From the NCBI RefSeq assembly GCF_020524165.1, contig NZ_JAIVKU010000001.1, positions 62,001-126,000 of the forward strand: a DNA stretch of 64,000 bases. The letters are read 5' to 3'. This DNA is from Guptibacillus hwajinpoensis. Lineage in GTDB: Bacteria; Bacillota; Bacilli; Bacillales; Guptibacillaceae. The stretch's first letter is position 1. Every line of letters starts with the position of its first letter. Positions 34,799 to 44,211 of this stretch are shown piece after piece. The translations under genes and the position numbers were made by a program. The notes under the pieces are model-generated. The model was given only the letters and a program-made list of their open reading frames with translations, was not told the DNA's origin and searched no databases.

Positions 34799-35788
34799 AT
34801 GCCAACTATTAAGGATGTAGCAAAACGTGCTGGAGTCTCTCGTACAACCGTATCACGAGTACTTAATGACAATGGCTACGTGAGTCATGAAGCAAGGCAG
34901 CGGGTCGTTGAGGCTGTCGAAGAAATGGGTTATATTCCAAGTGCTCATGCTAAAACGATGCGAACGAAACGCTCTGGAGTAATTGGCGTTATTCTGCCTA
35001 GAATTAGTACGGAAACTGCCAGTCGCGTTGTGAACGGAATTGAAAAAGAGCTTGCGGAAAACGGATATCAAATTCTTTTAACCAACACACAGTTACAGCC
35101 TGAGAAAGAAATACAAAATATTAAACTATTGAAAAGTCGTCAAGTAGACGGCATTATTTTGCTTGCCACAAACCGTAATCAAGATTTACTCGATACAATT
35201 TCTGAAACTTCCATCCCCTTTGTGGCGATTGGACAGGAGCTAAGCGGAGTGACGTCTGTCGTTTACGACGATTATCATTCTGCCTTTAGTGTAACCGAGT
35301 TGCTTATTGAAAAAGGTCATCGTAATGTTGGGTTTATTGGCGTACCTGAGAGTGACCACGCGGTTGGCGTTATTCGAAAACAAGGCTATTTAGATGCGAT
35401 GAAAAAGCACGGCTTGTCAGTTGAAGAAGGGTGGATTCAATATGGAAACTTTACGTTTGAATCTGGCTATGAAGCAGCAAGACAATTATTGGAGCAATCT
35501 GAGCATCGGCCGACAGCTATTTTTGCTGTAACAGATCGAATGGCGATCGGAGCACTTGGCCAGTTGAAAGAAAAAAGCATTCGTATACCTGAAGATATGG
35601 CTTTATTTGGTATTGGGGCGTCAGATTTATCGAGACATGTGACACCAGCACTATCAACTGTTGATTATTTTAATGAAGATGCTGGACAGAAGACAGCTCA
35701 GCTTATTTTAGAGCAGTTATCAGGAAAAGTGGTTGAAAAAGAAAAAATTAAACTTGATTATAGACTTATTGAAAGAGATAGTGTATAG
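34799..35788 (+). CDS. scrR: LacI-family regulator of the sucrose genes
   Basis: 329 residues. The N-terminal LacI helix-turn-helix is TIKDVAKRAGVSRTTVSRVLN (split as two helices, residues 3-23), with a hinge at about 48-58 and a periplasmic-binding-protein-like sensor domain. It sits directly upstream of the sucrose PTS and hydrolase genes in the same direction, so it most likely represses them and is relieved by sucrose 6-phosphate or a related sugar. Two TGGAATCG-type half sites before scrA are candidate operators. Confidence 0.85.
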   Translation: MPTIKDVAKRAGVSRTTVSRVLNDNGYVSHEARQRVVEAVEEMGYIPSAHAKTMRTKRSGVIGVILPRISTETASRVVNGIEKELAENGYQILLTNTQLQPEKEIQNIKLLKSRQVDGIILLATNRNQDLLDTISETSIPFVAIGQELSGVTSVVYDDYHSAFSVTELLIEKGHRNVGFIGVPESDHAVGVIRKQGYLDAMKKHGLSVEEGWIQYGNFTFESGYEAARQLLEQSEHRPTAIFAVTDRMAIGALGQLKEKSIRIPEDMALFGIGASDLSRHVTPALSTVDYFNEDAGQKTAQLILEQLSGKVVEKEKIKLDYRLIERDSV

Positions 35789-35795
35789 TAACTAA

Positions 35796-35809
35796 TGAAA
35801 ACGATGTCA
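35796..35809. promoter_or_regulatory. Perfect cre box downstream of scrR
   Basis: TGAAAACGATGTCA fits TGWAANCGNTNWCA at all 14 positions. It lies 160 bases before the PTS gene. Confidence 0.7.
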
Positions 35810-35827
35810 ATTTCTTTTTAACTAGTG

Positions 35828-35935
35828 TGGAATCGTTCACACATCCTTTGAACCTAAATTTACTTTTGGAATAACAGAGTAGCGAGTAAATGAAAACGTT
35901 CGCATTCTGTTTTGTATAATGTGGAATCGATACCA
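35828..35935. promoter_or_regulatory. scrA promoter with LacI-type and cre-type sites
   Basis: TGGAATCGTTCACA (35828-35841) and TGGAATCGATACCA (35922-35935) are related operator-like sites. TGAAAACGTTCGCA (35891-35904) fits cre at 13 of 14. A consensus -10 TATAAT lies at 35915-35920, so the last operator sits right after the -10 and the cre-like site covers the -35 area. The arrangement suits dual control by the local LacI-type regulator and CcpA. Confidence 0.6.
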
Positions 35936-35968
35936 TGAACAAGATAAACCTTGAAGGGAGAAAATAAT

Positions 35969-37363
35969 ATGGCTACAAATCGTGAGATTGCTCAGGAAGT
36001 CATTGCTGCCATTGGAGGACAAGAAAATATCCAATCTGTTGCACATTGCGCAACAAGACTTAGAATAATGGTACACGATAAAGAGAAGATTGATCAGGAG
36101 AAAGTAGAAGGGGTTGAAAAAGTTAAGGGTGCCTTCTATAATTCCGGTCAATATCAAGTTATTTTTGGAACAGGAACGGTTAACCGGATTTATGAAGAAG
36201 TGACGGCATTAGGAGCGACTGGATCAACGAAGTCCGAAATTAAAGAAGAGTCGGCTAAGCAGGGAAATGCTTTTCAACGTGCCATTCGTTCATTTGGTGA
36301 CGTTTTCGTGCCGATCATTCCTGCACTGGTCGCAACTGGATTATTTATGGGTCTACGTGGACTTGTTCTCCAAGAAGAGATACTCGCTCTTTTCGGGTTA
36401 ACACCAGGGGATATTTCAGATAATTTTATTCTATTTACACAAGTCCTAACAGATACAGCGTTTATTTTCTTACCGGCGCTTGTCGCGTGGTCGACATTCC
36501 GAGTGTTCGGAGGAAATCCCACCATTGGTCTCGTTCTTGGATTAATGCTAGTGACTCCAGCTCTTCCAAATGCATGGGAAGTAGCGGCAGGAAATGCAGA
36601 ACCACTTAAGTTTCTAGGATTTATTCCAGTCGTTGGGTATCAAGGTTCCGTGATTCCAGCATTCGTTGCTGGTTTACTCGGTGCAAAGTTAGAGAAACGT
36701 ATTCGGAAACTAGTTCCTGAAGCACTGGATCTTATTTTAACGCCATTTTTAGTATTGCTCATTATGATTACCCTGTCATTGTTTGCGATTGGACCGATTT
36801 TCCATACGGTAGAAGAATACATCATGGATGGTACCATCTATATTCTTGATCTTCCATTTGGTCTAAGTGGATTAATTATTGGTTTCTTCCATCAAATCAT
36901 TGTGATTACAGGTGTGCATCATATCTTTAATTTCCTTGAAATTCAGTTGTTTGAGAACCTTGGTTATAATCCCTTTAATCCAATCATTTCAGCTGCCATC
37001 GCAGCTCAAGGTGGGGCGGCACTTGCAGTCGGGATGAAAACAAAATCGAAGAAACTAAAAGCATTAGCACTTCCATCTTCTTTATCTGCATTTCTTGGAA
37101 TTACAGAGCCGGCAATCTTTGGCGTAAATCTTCGTTATATGAAACCATTTATTATGGGACTGATTGGTGGGGCAGTTGGCGGATTCCTTGCATCACTCTT
37201 TAAGCTAAAAGCCACTGGTCTTGCGGTTACCGTTATTCCAGGTACACTCTTGTTCTTAAACAGTCAGATCGTTTTATATCTTCTTGTGAACGTTATTTCG
37301 ATCGGAATTGCCTTTGGTCTTACATGGGCATTTGGCTATAAAGACGGTATGTTAGATAAATAA
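35969..37363 (+). CDS. scrA: PTS sucrose-type transporter subunit IIBC
   Basis: 464 residues from ATG 35969, with AAGGGAG upstream. The N-terminal IIB domain carries the phosphorylation-site Cys in VAHCATRLRIMV (about residue 28); the membrane IIC domain follows from about 110 and includes GVHHIFNFLE and LGITEPAIFG, typical of the glucose/sucrose superfamily. No IIA domain is present, so the general glucose IIA presumably serves it, as for B. subtilis SacP. Next to sucrose-6-phosphate hydrolase, it should import and phosphorylate sucrose. Confidence 0.92.
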   Translation: MATNREIAQEVIAAIGGQENIQSVAHCATRLRIMVHDKEKIDQEKVEGVEKVKGAFYNSGQYQVIFGTGTVNRIYEEVTALGATGSTKSEIKEESAKQGNAFQRAIRSFGDVFVPIIPALVATGLFMGLRGLVLQEEILALFGLTPGDISDNFILFTQVLTDTAFIFLPALVAWSTFRVFGGNPTIGLVLGLMLVTPALPNAWEVAAGNAEPLKFLGFIPVVGYQGSVIPAFVAGLLGAKLEKRIRKLVPEALDLILTPFLVLLIMITLSLFAIGPIFHTVEEYIMDGTIYILDLPFGLSGLIIGFFHQIIVITGVHHIFNFLEIQLFENLGYNPFNPIISAAIAAQGGAALAVGMKTKSKKLKALALPSSLSAFLGITEPAIFGVNLRYMKPFIMGLIGGAVGGFLASLFKLKATGLAVTVIPGTLLFLNSQIVLYLLVNVISIGIAFGLTWAFGYKDGMLDK

Positions 37364-37369
37364 TCATGG

Positions 37370-37404
37370 AAGGGGGGTCCTCATAAGAACGGATCCCCTT
37401 TTCA
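37370..37404 (+). terminator. Weak hairpin between scrA and scrB
   Basis: An imperfect stem AGGGGGGTCC / GGATCCCCTT is followed by only a few T. It may attenuate or stabilise rather than stop transcription. Confidence 0.4.
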
Positions 37405-37429
37405 AAAATTAAACAAACTAGGTGATTTG

Positions 37430-38869
37430 ATGTTAGATCGAAACAATGAATTAAAAGAACTAGCCATAAAAGAGATCGAAATGCACCGAGAGACGGTTGA
37501 GCGTGATCCGTATCGTCCAGCTTTTCACTTAATGCCACCCGTAGGCTTATTGAATGATCCAAACGGCTTTATTCAATGGAAAGGAACTTATCACGTCTTC
37601 TTTCAATGGATGCCGTTTAAGACGGAGCATGGGGCAAAATTCTGGGGTCACTATACATCCAAAGACCTTGTGAACTGGGAGCTTGCGCCAATTGCATTAA
37701 CTCCTGGTGACTGGTATGACAAGAATGGGTGTTATTCAGGGAGTGCGGTTGTTCATGATAACAAGATGAAACTTTTCTATACAGGAAATGTGAAGGATGA
37801 AAATGGAAATCGCGAAACATATCAATGTGTGGCCGAATCAGAAGATGGGATCCATTTTGATAAAAAGGGCGTGGTGGTTGAGTTACCAGAAGGGTATACC
37901 CCACATTTTCGTGATCCGAAAGTATGGAAGCATTTAGATAAGTGGTATATGGTCATTGGCACGCAGGATTTAAGTGAGGAAGGGCGCATCGTGTTATATG
38001 AGTCTTCTGATTTAAGAGAGTGGACGTTCAAAGGCGATGTAACCGCTTCGGGACAAGAGCCGATTGGTGACCTGGGATATATGTGGGAGTGTCCAGACTT
38101 ATTCGAGTTAGACGGAAAAGACATTCTACTCTTTTCACCACAGGGTCTTGAAGGAAATGGCTACCTTTATCAAAACGTCTATCAAACCGGTTATCTGTCT
38201 GGAGAACTTGATTATGCTAGTGGGAAGATGAGTCATGGAGCATTTACTGAGCTTGATCGTGGCTTTGAGTTTTATGCCCCTCAAACGACGCTTGATGAGA
38301 ATGGTAGAAGGTTAGTGATCGGATGGATGGGTGTACCAGAGCAGGGAGAAGAGCATCATCCAACAATCGCTCATAAATGGATTCATATTTTAACAATCCC
38401 GCGTGAGCTTCATTATGAGGGAAATCAACTTTTTCAACGTCCTGCTGCAGAACTTGAGGCAATGAGACATAGTGACATAACGAAGAATGTAAGTCTTTCG
38501 AATGAGCGAAAAGAGTGGAGTGAGTTGAACGGAGCGGTATATGAACTACTTGTTCAACTTAATAAAGTGGAAGAAACCTTTTCTGTAACCATACGAAATA
38601 ATGCTACAATGACGTATGATGCAACAAAATCAGTGTTAACATTTAAGAGAAAAAGCTTTGTGAACGGGGAAGAAGAAACACGTAGCTGCTTGATTGAGAG
38701 TGTAAACGAGCTCCGTTTCTATGTTGATTCTTCTTCGATTGAAGTATTTGTAAACGATGGTAAAGAAGTATTCACCTCAAGGTTTTTCCCAGAGGAGTAT
38801 AACGAAAGCCTTGTATTTGAAGCAGACGGACATTCAACCTTTCAAGTAACGAAATGGTTATTAAAGTAA
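37430..38869 (+). CDS. scrB: Sucrose-6-phosphate hydrolase (GH32)
   Basis: 479 residues from ATG 37430, with AGGTGA upstream. It is a GH32 five-blade propeller plus beta-sandwich. The nucleophile motif is NDPNG (about residues 42-46), the transition-state motif FRDP (near 158-161), and the acid/base is Glu in WECPDLF. It has no signal peptide, so it is intracellular, acting on sucrose 6-phosphate delivered by the PTS to give glucose 6-phosphate and fructose. It ends with a strong terminator. Confidence 0.94.
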   Translation: MLDRNNELKELAIKEIEMHRETVERDPYRPAFHLMPPVGLLNDPNGFIQWKGTYHVFFQWMPFKTEHGAKFWGHYTSKDLVNWELAPIALTPGDWYDKNGCYSGSAVVHDNKMKLFYTGNVKDENGNRETYQCVAESEDGIHFDKKGVVVELPEGYTPHFRDPKVWKHLDKWYMVIGTQDLSEEGRIVLYESSDLREWTFKGDVTASGQEPIGDLGYMWECPDLFELDGKDILLFSPQGLEGNGYLYQNVYQTGYLSGELDYASGKMSHGAFTELDRGFEFYAPQTTLDENGRRLVIGWMGVPEQGEEHHPTIAHKWIHILTIPRELHYEGNQLFQRPAAELEAMRHSDITKNVSLSNERKEWSELNGAVYELLVQLNKVEETFSVTIRNNATMTYDATKSVLTFKRKSFVNGEEETRSCLIESVNELRFYVDSSSIEVFVNDGKEVFTSRFFPEEYNESLVFEADGHSTFQVTKWLLK

Positions 38870-38880
38870 TAGGTATTAAG

Positions 38881-38913
38881 CGAAACCCCACTGGCTGAGT
38901 CAGTGGGGTTTCA
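38881..38913 (+). terminator. Intrinsic terminator after scrB
   Basis: Twelve-bp stem 38882-38893 / 38901-38912 with T at the 3' end. Confidence 0.8.
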
Positions 38914-39112
38914 TGGTGTGTAAAGACATTTCCTAACAAAGTTTATGTCGTTTCAATATGAAAACGACATGAAAGTGAATGATAGGAATCAACATTGTAA
39001 AACAAGCAAGCGCTGTTATATCCAGTAAAGTTAAAAAAATCCACAAATTTGAACGAATTATGAACGAAATGTGTCGAAAAAGTGATAAATGCATGAGCAA
39101 CTTTTGACACTT

Positions 39113-39152
39113 TGTGACACGTGTCACATTTATATGAGGAACCTGCTACAAT
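39113..39152 (+). promoter_or_regulatory. qox promoter with FNR/Rex-type palindrome
   Basis: TGTGACACGTGTCACA (39113-39128) is a perfect 16-bp palindrome. It fits TGTGA-N6-TCACA of Bacillus FNR exactly and Rex (TTGTGAANNNNTTCACAA) closely. An extended -10 TGCTACAAT (39144-39152) lies downstream with no good -35; the palindrome centre is about 39-42 bases before the predicted start, the class II activator position. The remaining leader to 39237 has no open frame. Confidence 0.6.
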
Positions 39153-39237
39153 AGCCAATGGTAACTGTTGTTCCATGTCATTTATTGTTTAAAATCTACT
39201 TAACTATTATATAGGAAGAAAGGAAGGTGGCCTGGCG

Positions 39238-40182
39238 GTGAAGCGAATGAAATCATTCTTTGCGCTCAGTATGTTTCTTGCAGTAATGGTATTGAGTGGC
39301 TGTAGTAACTTAACCGTGCTTGATCCAAAAGGACCTGTAGCAGAACAACAAGCGAATTTAATCCTTTTCTCTATTGGATTTATGCTGTTTATTGTTTTGG
39401 TCGTGTTCGTGCTATTTACACTCATCCTTGTTAAATATCGTGAACGTAAAAGTGGTCCTGAATATGAACCTCCTCACATCGAGGGAAATGTATTTCTAGA
39501 AATTGTTTGGACTGTTATTCCGGTAATTATTCTTATTGTTCTTGCAGTGCCGACGGTACAAACGATCTTTGCACTTGAAGAGGCACCGGAAGCAACGTCT
39601 CATAAAGATCCAATCGTGATTCATGCAACGTCAGTTGATTGGAAATGGGTCTTCAGCTATCCAGAGGAAAATATTGAAACGGTGAACTATCTTCATATTC
39701 CTGAAGATCACCCAATCTTATTTAAACTCGCATCTGCTGATTCGATGGGATCATTTTGGATTCCGTCACTTGGTGGGCAGGAGTACACGATGTCCGGCAT
39801 GATGACAGAACTGTATTTGCAAGCAGATGAAGTTGGGGAGTATCGAGGCCGTAATGCAAACTTCACTGGTGAAGGATTTACGGAACAGGTATTTACCGTA
39901 ACCGCTGAATCTGAAGAAGATTATGAAGAGTGGGTAGAAGAGGCGCAAGACGCACCTAAACTTACTCAAGAAAAATACAATGAGTTGATGCTAAAAGGTC
40001 ATACAGAAGAGCAAACATTCTCAGAAACCCATCTTCAGTGGGTGGATCATGGAATGGATGCTGAGTATGCAACGAAAGTCCGTAATGGCGAATCAACTGA
40101 TGAAGATGATTCCTCAGAAATGGATCATTCCGAAATGAACCATGACGATTCTGAAAAAGATTCCGAGGAACACTCGCATTAA
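39238..40182 (+). CDS. qoxA: Cytochrome aa3 quinol oxidase subunit II
   Basis: 314-residue lipoprotein: signal peptide with lipobox LSGC (Cys22), two transmembrane helices (about 42-65 and 88-110) and an extracytoplasmic cupredoxin-like domain. Cys22 is the only cysteine, so the CuA site of cytochrome c oxidases is absent and there is no CxxCH heme motif; this is the quinol oxidase form. [12 protein letters not shown] and [10 protein letters not shown] match B. subtilis QoxA as I recall it. The start is GTG 39238 after GGAAGGTGG. The last 30 residues are an unusual Asp/Glu/Ser/His tail. Confidence 0.93.
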   Translation: MKRMKSFFALSMFLAVMVLSGCSNLTVLDPKGPVAEQQANLILFSIGFMLFIVLVVFVLFTLILVKYRERKSGPEYEPPHIEGNVFLEIVWTVIPVIILIVLAVPTVQTIFALEEAPEATSHKDPIVIHATSVDWKWVFSYPEENIETVNYLHIPEDHPILFKLASADSMGSFWIPSLGGQEYTMSGMMTELYLQADEVGEYRGRNANFTGEGFTEQVFTVTAESEEDYEEWVEEAQDAPKLTQEKYNELMLKGHTEEQTFSETHLQWVDHGMDAEYATKVRNGESTDEDDSSEMDHSEMNHDDSEKDSEEHSH

Positions 40183-40199
40183 GAAAGGAGGAAGACACC

Positions 40200-42143
40200 A
40201 TGAAATTGGATGAATTTTTTGTCACCGGGGATCCGCTTATTTACGGTGCGGATGTTTCGATCGCGTTAACACTGATCGGTGCCATTTTCGTACTAACGTA
40301 TTTCAAAAAGTGGAAGTGGTTATGGACAGAATGGCTAACGACTGTTGACCATAAAAAGCTCGGTGTCATGTATATCATTGCAGCCGTCCTAATGCTATTC
40401 CGCGGTGGTGTGGATGCCTTGCTCATGAGGGCACAGCTAACCGTTCCGGATTCAAGCTTTTTGGATGCGAATCACTACAATGAAATTTTCACAACGCACG
40501 GTACGATCATGATTATCTTCATGGCGATGCCGTTCTTGATTGGTTTAATTAACGTTGTTGTTCCACTACAAATTGGTGCACGTGACGTTGCTTATCCATT
40601 TCTAAACGCAGTAAGTTTCTGGACTTTCTTCATGGGGGCTATGCTCTTTAACATTTCTTTTGTTATCGGGGGATCGCCTTCTGCTGGTTGGACAAGTTAC
40701 GTACCTCTAGCTGGTCTAGAACTAAGCCCTGGAGTAGGGCAGAACTATTATTTACTAGGATTGCAGATTGCAGGTATCGGTACTTTGTTAACGGGGATTA
40801 ACTTCCTGGTAACGATCTTGAAAATGAGAGTACCGTCCATGAAGCTGATGCAAATGCCTATGTTTACATGGTCTTCCTTGATTACAATGGTTATCATCAT
40901 TTTTGCATTCCCGGTACTAACTGTGGCACTTGCACTTATGACGTTTGACCGTCTGTTTGGAAGTCACTTCTTTACAATGATGGATGGCGGTATGCCAATG
41001 CTATGGGCAAACCTCTTCTGGATTTGGGGACATCCTGAAGTATACATTGTTATTCTTCCAGCATTTGGTATGTTCTCTGAAATTATTAGTACTTTTGCTC
41101 GTAAAACGCTGTTTGGTTATAAAGCAATGGTTTACTCCATGGTTGTTATTGCCGGACTAAGCTTCCTAGTATGGGTTCACCACTTCTTTACGATGGGAGC
41201 AGGTGGAGCAGTTAACTCATTCTTCTCCATCACAACGATGTTAATCGCCGTTCCGACAGGTGTGAAGATCTTTAACTGGCTATTCACTCTGTACAAAGGG
41301 CGAATACGATTTACAACAGCGATGCTTTGGTCGCTTGCCTTTATCCCGAACTTCGTTATCGGTGGGGTAACGGGTGTTATGCTAGCGATGGCAGCAGCTG
41401 ACTATCAATATCACAATACGTATTTCCTAGTTGCTCACTTCCACTACGTACTAATTTCTGGTACCGTATATGCTTGTTTTGCAGGTCTATATTTCTGGTA
41501 TCCAAAAATGTTCAACCACCGTTTGAACGAACGTCTTGGTAAATGGAGCTTCTGGATTTTCGTTGCTGGATTTAACTTATGTTTCTTCCCAATGTATTTC
41601 TTAGGTCTTGCAGGAATGCCTCGTCGTATTTACACTTACGGAATTGGAGACGGCTGGATGAGCTTGAACGTACTGGCTACGTTCGGTGGTGTGTTAATGG
41701 GAATCGGCTTCTTAATCCTTGTTTATAACATCTACTACAGCTTCCGTTACTCTCCACGTGAAACGACTGGTGATCCGTGGGATGCTAGAACACTGGAATG
41801 GTCTACACCAGCTCCAGTACCGCATTATAACTTCGCACATCTTCCTGAAGCGAAAGGTCATGATGCATTCTGGATTATGAAAGAAGAGAAGAAACAAGGA
41901 AAAGCACCTGAGAAGAAACCTTATAAACCAATTCATATGCCAAGCTACTCTGGTGTACCGATTATTATGAGTGTTTTCTTCTTTATTGCCGGATTCGGTA
42001 TGGTCTTCTCCTGGCACTGGATGTCCATCCTTGGACTAATCGGTGTGCTTGCGACAATGGTGATCCGTTCGTTTGATTATGATAAAGGTTTCTACGTTAG
42101 CGTAGAAGAAATAGAAGAAACTGAGAAAAAGACTACCTTATAA
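40200..42143 (+). CDS. qoxB: Cytochrome aa3 quinol oxidase subunit I
   Basis: 647-residue heme-copper oxidase core with about 15 transmembrane helices. [15 protein letters not shown] carries the CuB His and the His-Tyr pair, WVHHFFTMG the two further CuB His, and [14 protein letters not shown] the heme ligands. It reduces O2 with electrons from menaquinol and pumps protons. ATG 40200 follows AAAGGAGG, 17 bases after qoxA. It is the second gene of qoxABCD. Confidence 0.95.
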   Translation: MKLDEFFVTGDPLIYGADVSIALTLIGAIFVLTYFKKWKWLWTEWLTTVDHKKLGVMYIIAAVLMLFRGGVDALLMRAQLTVPDSSFLDANHYNEIFTTHGTIMIIFMAMPFLIGLINVVVPLQIGARDVAYPFLNAVSFWTFFMGAMLFNISFVIGGSPSAGWTSYVPLAGLELSPGVGQNYYLLGLQIAGIGTLLTGINFLVTILKMRVPSMKLMQMPMFTWSSLITMVIIIFAFPVLTVALALMTFDRLFGSHFFTMMDGGMPMLWANLFWIWGHPEVYIVILPAFGMFSEIISTFARKTLFGYKAMVYSMVVIAGLSFLVWVHHFFTMGAGGAVNSFFSITTMLIAVPTGVKIFNWLFTLYKGRIRFTTAMLWSLAFIPNFVIGGVTGVMLAMAAADYQYHNTYFLVAHFHYVLISGTVYACFAGLYFWYPKMFNHRLNERLGKWSFWIFVAGFNLCFFPMYFLGLAGMPRRIYTYGIGDGWMSLNVLATFGGVLMGIGFLILVYNIYYSFRYSPRETTGDPWDARTLEWSTPAPVPHYNFAHLPEAKGHDAFWIMKEEKKQGKAPEKKPYKPIHMPSYSGVPIIMSVFFFIAGFGMVFSWHWMSILGLIGVLATMVIRSFDYDKGFYVSVEEIEETEKKTTL

Positions 42144-42157
42144 AGGAGGCGTGAAGC

Positions 42158-42766
42158 ATGGAATCAGTCGAATATTCTCCTAACACGCCTTTAGAATATC
42201 AGTCGGAAACTGGCCGACTGAATATTCTAGGCTTCTGGGTTTTCCTCGGCGCAGAGATCGCTCTATTCTCTACTCTGTTTGCGACTTACTTAGTGTTAGT
42301 AGGTCGTACTGGAGGCGGTCCTGGACCAGAAGAGCTTTTTGAACTAAAAGGTGTGCTTATAGAAACGTTTTTACTTCTAACAAGTAGTTTTACTTGTGGA
42401 CTAGCAATTCATTATATGAGAAATCATTCACTAAAAGGTGTATTTCTATGGATCGGTGTTACGCTGGCTTTAGGTCTAGGATTCCTGGGCTTTGAGATTT
42501 ATGAATTTGTTCATTATATTCATGAAGGTGCTGCACTAACAACAAGTGCTTATTGGTCTGGCTTCTTTGTATTAGTCGGAACACACGGTGCCCACGTTAC
42601 AATGGGTATCGCATGGATTTCGCTAATCTTAATTCAGTTAAAGCAGCGCGGGTTAACACCTGATACAACAAGGAAGGTCTTTATCTCCAGTCTTTACTGG
42701 CACTTCCTTGACGTTGTGTGGATCTTTATCTTCACAGCAGTCTACTTGTATGGGATGGTGATGTAA
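42158..42766 (+). CDS. qoxC: Cytochrome aa3 quinol oxidase subunit III
   Basis: 202 residues with five hydrophobic helices, the usual length for QoxC. The segment LGFWVFLGAEIALFS and the late GTHGAHVTMG and YWHFLDVVWIFIF motifs are diagnostic of subunit III. An AAGGAGG site precedes the ATG 14 bases after qoxB. Confidence 0.94.
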   Translation: MESVEYSPNTPLEYQSETGRLNILGFWVFLGAEIALFSTLFATYLVLVGRTGGGPGPEELFELKGVLIETFLLLTSSFTCGLAIHYMRNHSLKGVFLWIGVTLALGLGFLGFEIYEFVHYIHEGAALTTSAYWSGFFVLVGTHGAHVTMGIAWISLILIQLKQRGLTPDTTRKVFISSLYWHFLDVVWIFIFTAVYLYGMVM

Positions 42767-42767
42767 G

Positions 42768-43091
42768 ATGTCCAACAACGAGCAGACAAACAGTCATAGC
42801 CACTTTCCATGGAGTCACTTAATTGGTTTCGGTCTTTCGATCGTCCTCACATTACTTGCTTTGTGGGTAGGTTTTGCTTCAGACTTTAGCTTCAGAACAA
42901 TTATGATTATTGTCGTTATTCTGGCATTAATTCAGGCAGCTATTCAACTCTTGATGTTTATGCACATCACAGAGAGCGATAGTAGTCGAATTCAAGTTGG
43001 TACGATTTTATATGCGGTCTTTATTGCCGCTGCAATCGTAGCTGGAACAATCTGGGTGATGTCATTCGGAATGCACAATATGAACATGTAA
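42768..43091 (+). CDS. qoxD: Cytochrome aa3 quinol oxidase subunit IV
   Basis: 107 residues with three transmembrane helices. The start is one base after the qoxC stop, so translation is coupled. The segment AAIQLLMFMHIT is typical of small subunit IV proteins. It is the last gene of the operon, closed by a bidirectional terminator. Confidence 0.92.
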   Translation: MSNNEQTNSHSHFPWSHLIGFGLSIVLTLLALWVGFASDFSFRTIMIIVVILALIQAAIQLLMFMHITESDSSRIQVGTILYAVFIAAAIVAGTIWVMSFGMHNMNM

Positions 43092-43095
43092 TTGA

Positions 43096-43137
43096 AAAAC
43101 CGTTGTTCCCGACAAGAAGGGAACAACGGTTTTTTTA
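43096..43137. terminator. Bidirectional terminator between qoxD and ywcE
   Basis: Fifteen-bp stem 43096-43110 / 43119-43133 with a T run on the right and A run on the left. Confidence 0.88.
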
Positions 43138-43149
43138 ATGGATATGTGA

Positions 43150-43434
43150 TTATTCTTCAACGCGGGACATTTTCTTTGCAAGCTGACGTTCCTTAAGGAA
43201 AGGACGAGCAAAGATGAGATAAGCCGCTAAATGAGCAAATAGAACATTAATCGCAAAAAGTGTAATAAAGAGTGTATGTGCAACTGGAGTCATACCGCCA
43301 CCAATATAGAAAATAAGTAGCGCCCAGATTGCTACAATGAAAGGCGTGTGTACGAATGCGAGCTTCTTATAATCCTGCCAGAGAAAAAGTGGGGTTGCCG
43401 TAATAACGAAAAGATAGACCATATAGACATCCAT
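43150..43434 (-). CDS. ywcE: YwcE-like holin-type spore morphogenesis protein
   Basis: 94 residues from ATG 43434, with AAAAGGAG upstream; a longer frame to 43656 has no such site. Three hydrophobic segments and a basic C-terminus. The opening MDVYMVYLFVITATPLFLW and the segment AHTLFITLFAINV (with FAHLAAYLIF after it) match my memory of B. subtilis YwcE, a holin-like protein needed for spore coat morphology and germination, which also lies beside qoxABCD there. This supports a spore-forming host. A perfect cre box lies just upstream. Confidence 0.82.
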   Translation of the reverse strand: MDVYMVYLFVITATPLFLWQDYKKLAFVHTPFIVAIWALLIFYIGGGMTPVAHTLFITLFAINVLFAHLAAYLIFARPFLKERQLAKKMSRVEE

Positions 43435-43453
43435 AGTAAACAACTCCTTTTTA

Positions 43454-43467
43454 TGATACCGCTTACA
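43454..43467. promoter_or_regulatory. Perfect cre box upstream of ywcE
   Basis: TGATACCGCTTACA, reverse complement TGTAAGCGGTATCA, fits the CcpA consensus at all 14 positions. It is 20 bases from the ywcE start and 150 from the divergent membrane-protein gene. Confidence 0.65.
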
Positions 43468-43615
43468 AATTAAACTTATGTCAAAATAAAGAATAATTTG
43501 TGAATGTTTTGTTACAATTAGTATACCACAATTGTTCGAAAATTCTACATATATTTGAGATTTTTTTCCGGTAACCTTATGATTTAAGAAGTCATTTAAG
43601 AAAGTTGGGTTCATT

Positions 43616-44200
43616 ATGAAGAGAATTTTATTATTTATTATATGGCTTGGATTCATTTTATATGCTGTCTTTGTGGCACCCGAGGGTAACGGTTCCTACC
43701 TCTCAGACCTCTTCACAATGAATCATTCTGATGCTGGTTTGTTCGCTATGTTTTCTTTACTTGGGGTTTTTCCGGCGGTATTTGCTATTTTACTTCTACG
43801 AGACGATAGTGGATCAGTTCCAGCCTGGCCGTTTGTTCTTGGATCTTTTGCGTTAGGTGCGTTTAGTTTGTTGCCTTATTTCTTCTTAAATAAGAAGAGA
43901 AGTCGCTCCAATCGAACGCCAGATAAGCTAAGAAAATTTCTGGATTCTAAAGTTCTCTCGCTCTTCCTATTGGTATTAGCGCTTGGTTTAATGGTATATG
44001 GGATATCTGCTGGAGATGGGATGGTTTATCAAAAAGCTTTTCTAGAATCGAATTTTGTTCACGTAATGACAATTGATTTTATCGTATTAACTGGTCTTTC
44101 CATTCTAGCTTTACGAGAACGCGACGGAACTTCAGGTGTGAAGGGTTTTCTTCCAATTATCGGCCCTCTATATGTAGTCACCATTAAAAAAGGTAAATAA
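43616..44200 (+). CDS. Hypothetical integral membrane protein
   Basis: 194 residues with about five hydrophobic segments (4-22, 42-60, 68-90, 112-130, 140-160) and a basic loop near 92-108. It starts at ATG 43616, although the upstream ribosome site is modest. The Eis-like acetyltransferase gene follows only 11 bases later, so the two form an operon. I do not recognise a functional motif. Confidence 0.8.
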   Translation: MKRILLFIIWLGFILYAVFVAPEGNGSYLSDLFTMNHSDAGLFAMFSLLGVFPAVFAILLLRDDSGSVPAWPFVLGSFALGAFSLLPYFFLNKKRSRSNRTPDKLRKFLDSKVLSLFLLVLALGLMVYGISAGDGMVYQKAFLESNFVHVMTIDFIVLTGLSILALRERDGTSGVKGFLPIIGPLYVVTIKKGK

Positions 44201-44211
44201 GGAGAATGAAA

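Noticed and set aside
39238..43091. Cytochrome c (caa3) oxidase operon ctaCDEF
   Set aside because: Subunit II has no CuA cysteines and no CxxCH heme motif; its only Cys is the lipobox. The sequences fit QoxABCD.
43530..43544. CodY box between ywcE and the membrane-protein gene
   Set aside because: AATTGTTCGAAAATT has three mismatches to the 15-base consensus in very AT-rich DNA; matches of this quality arise by chance.
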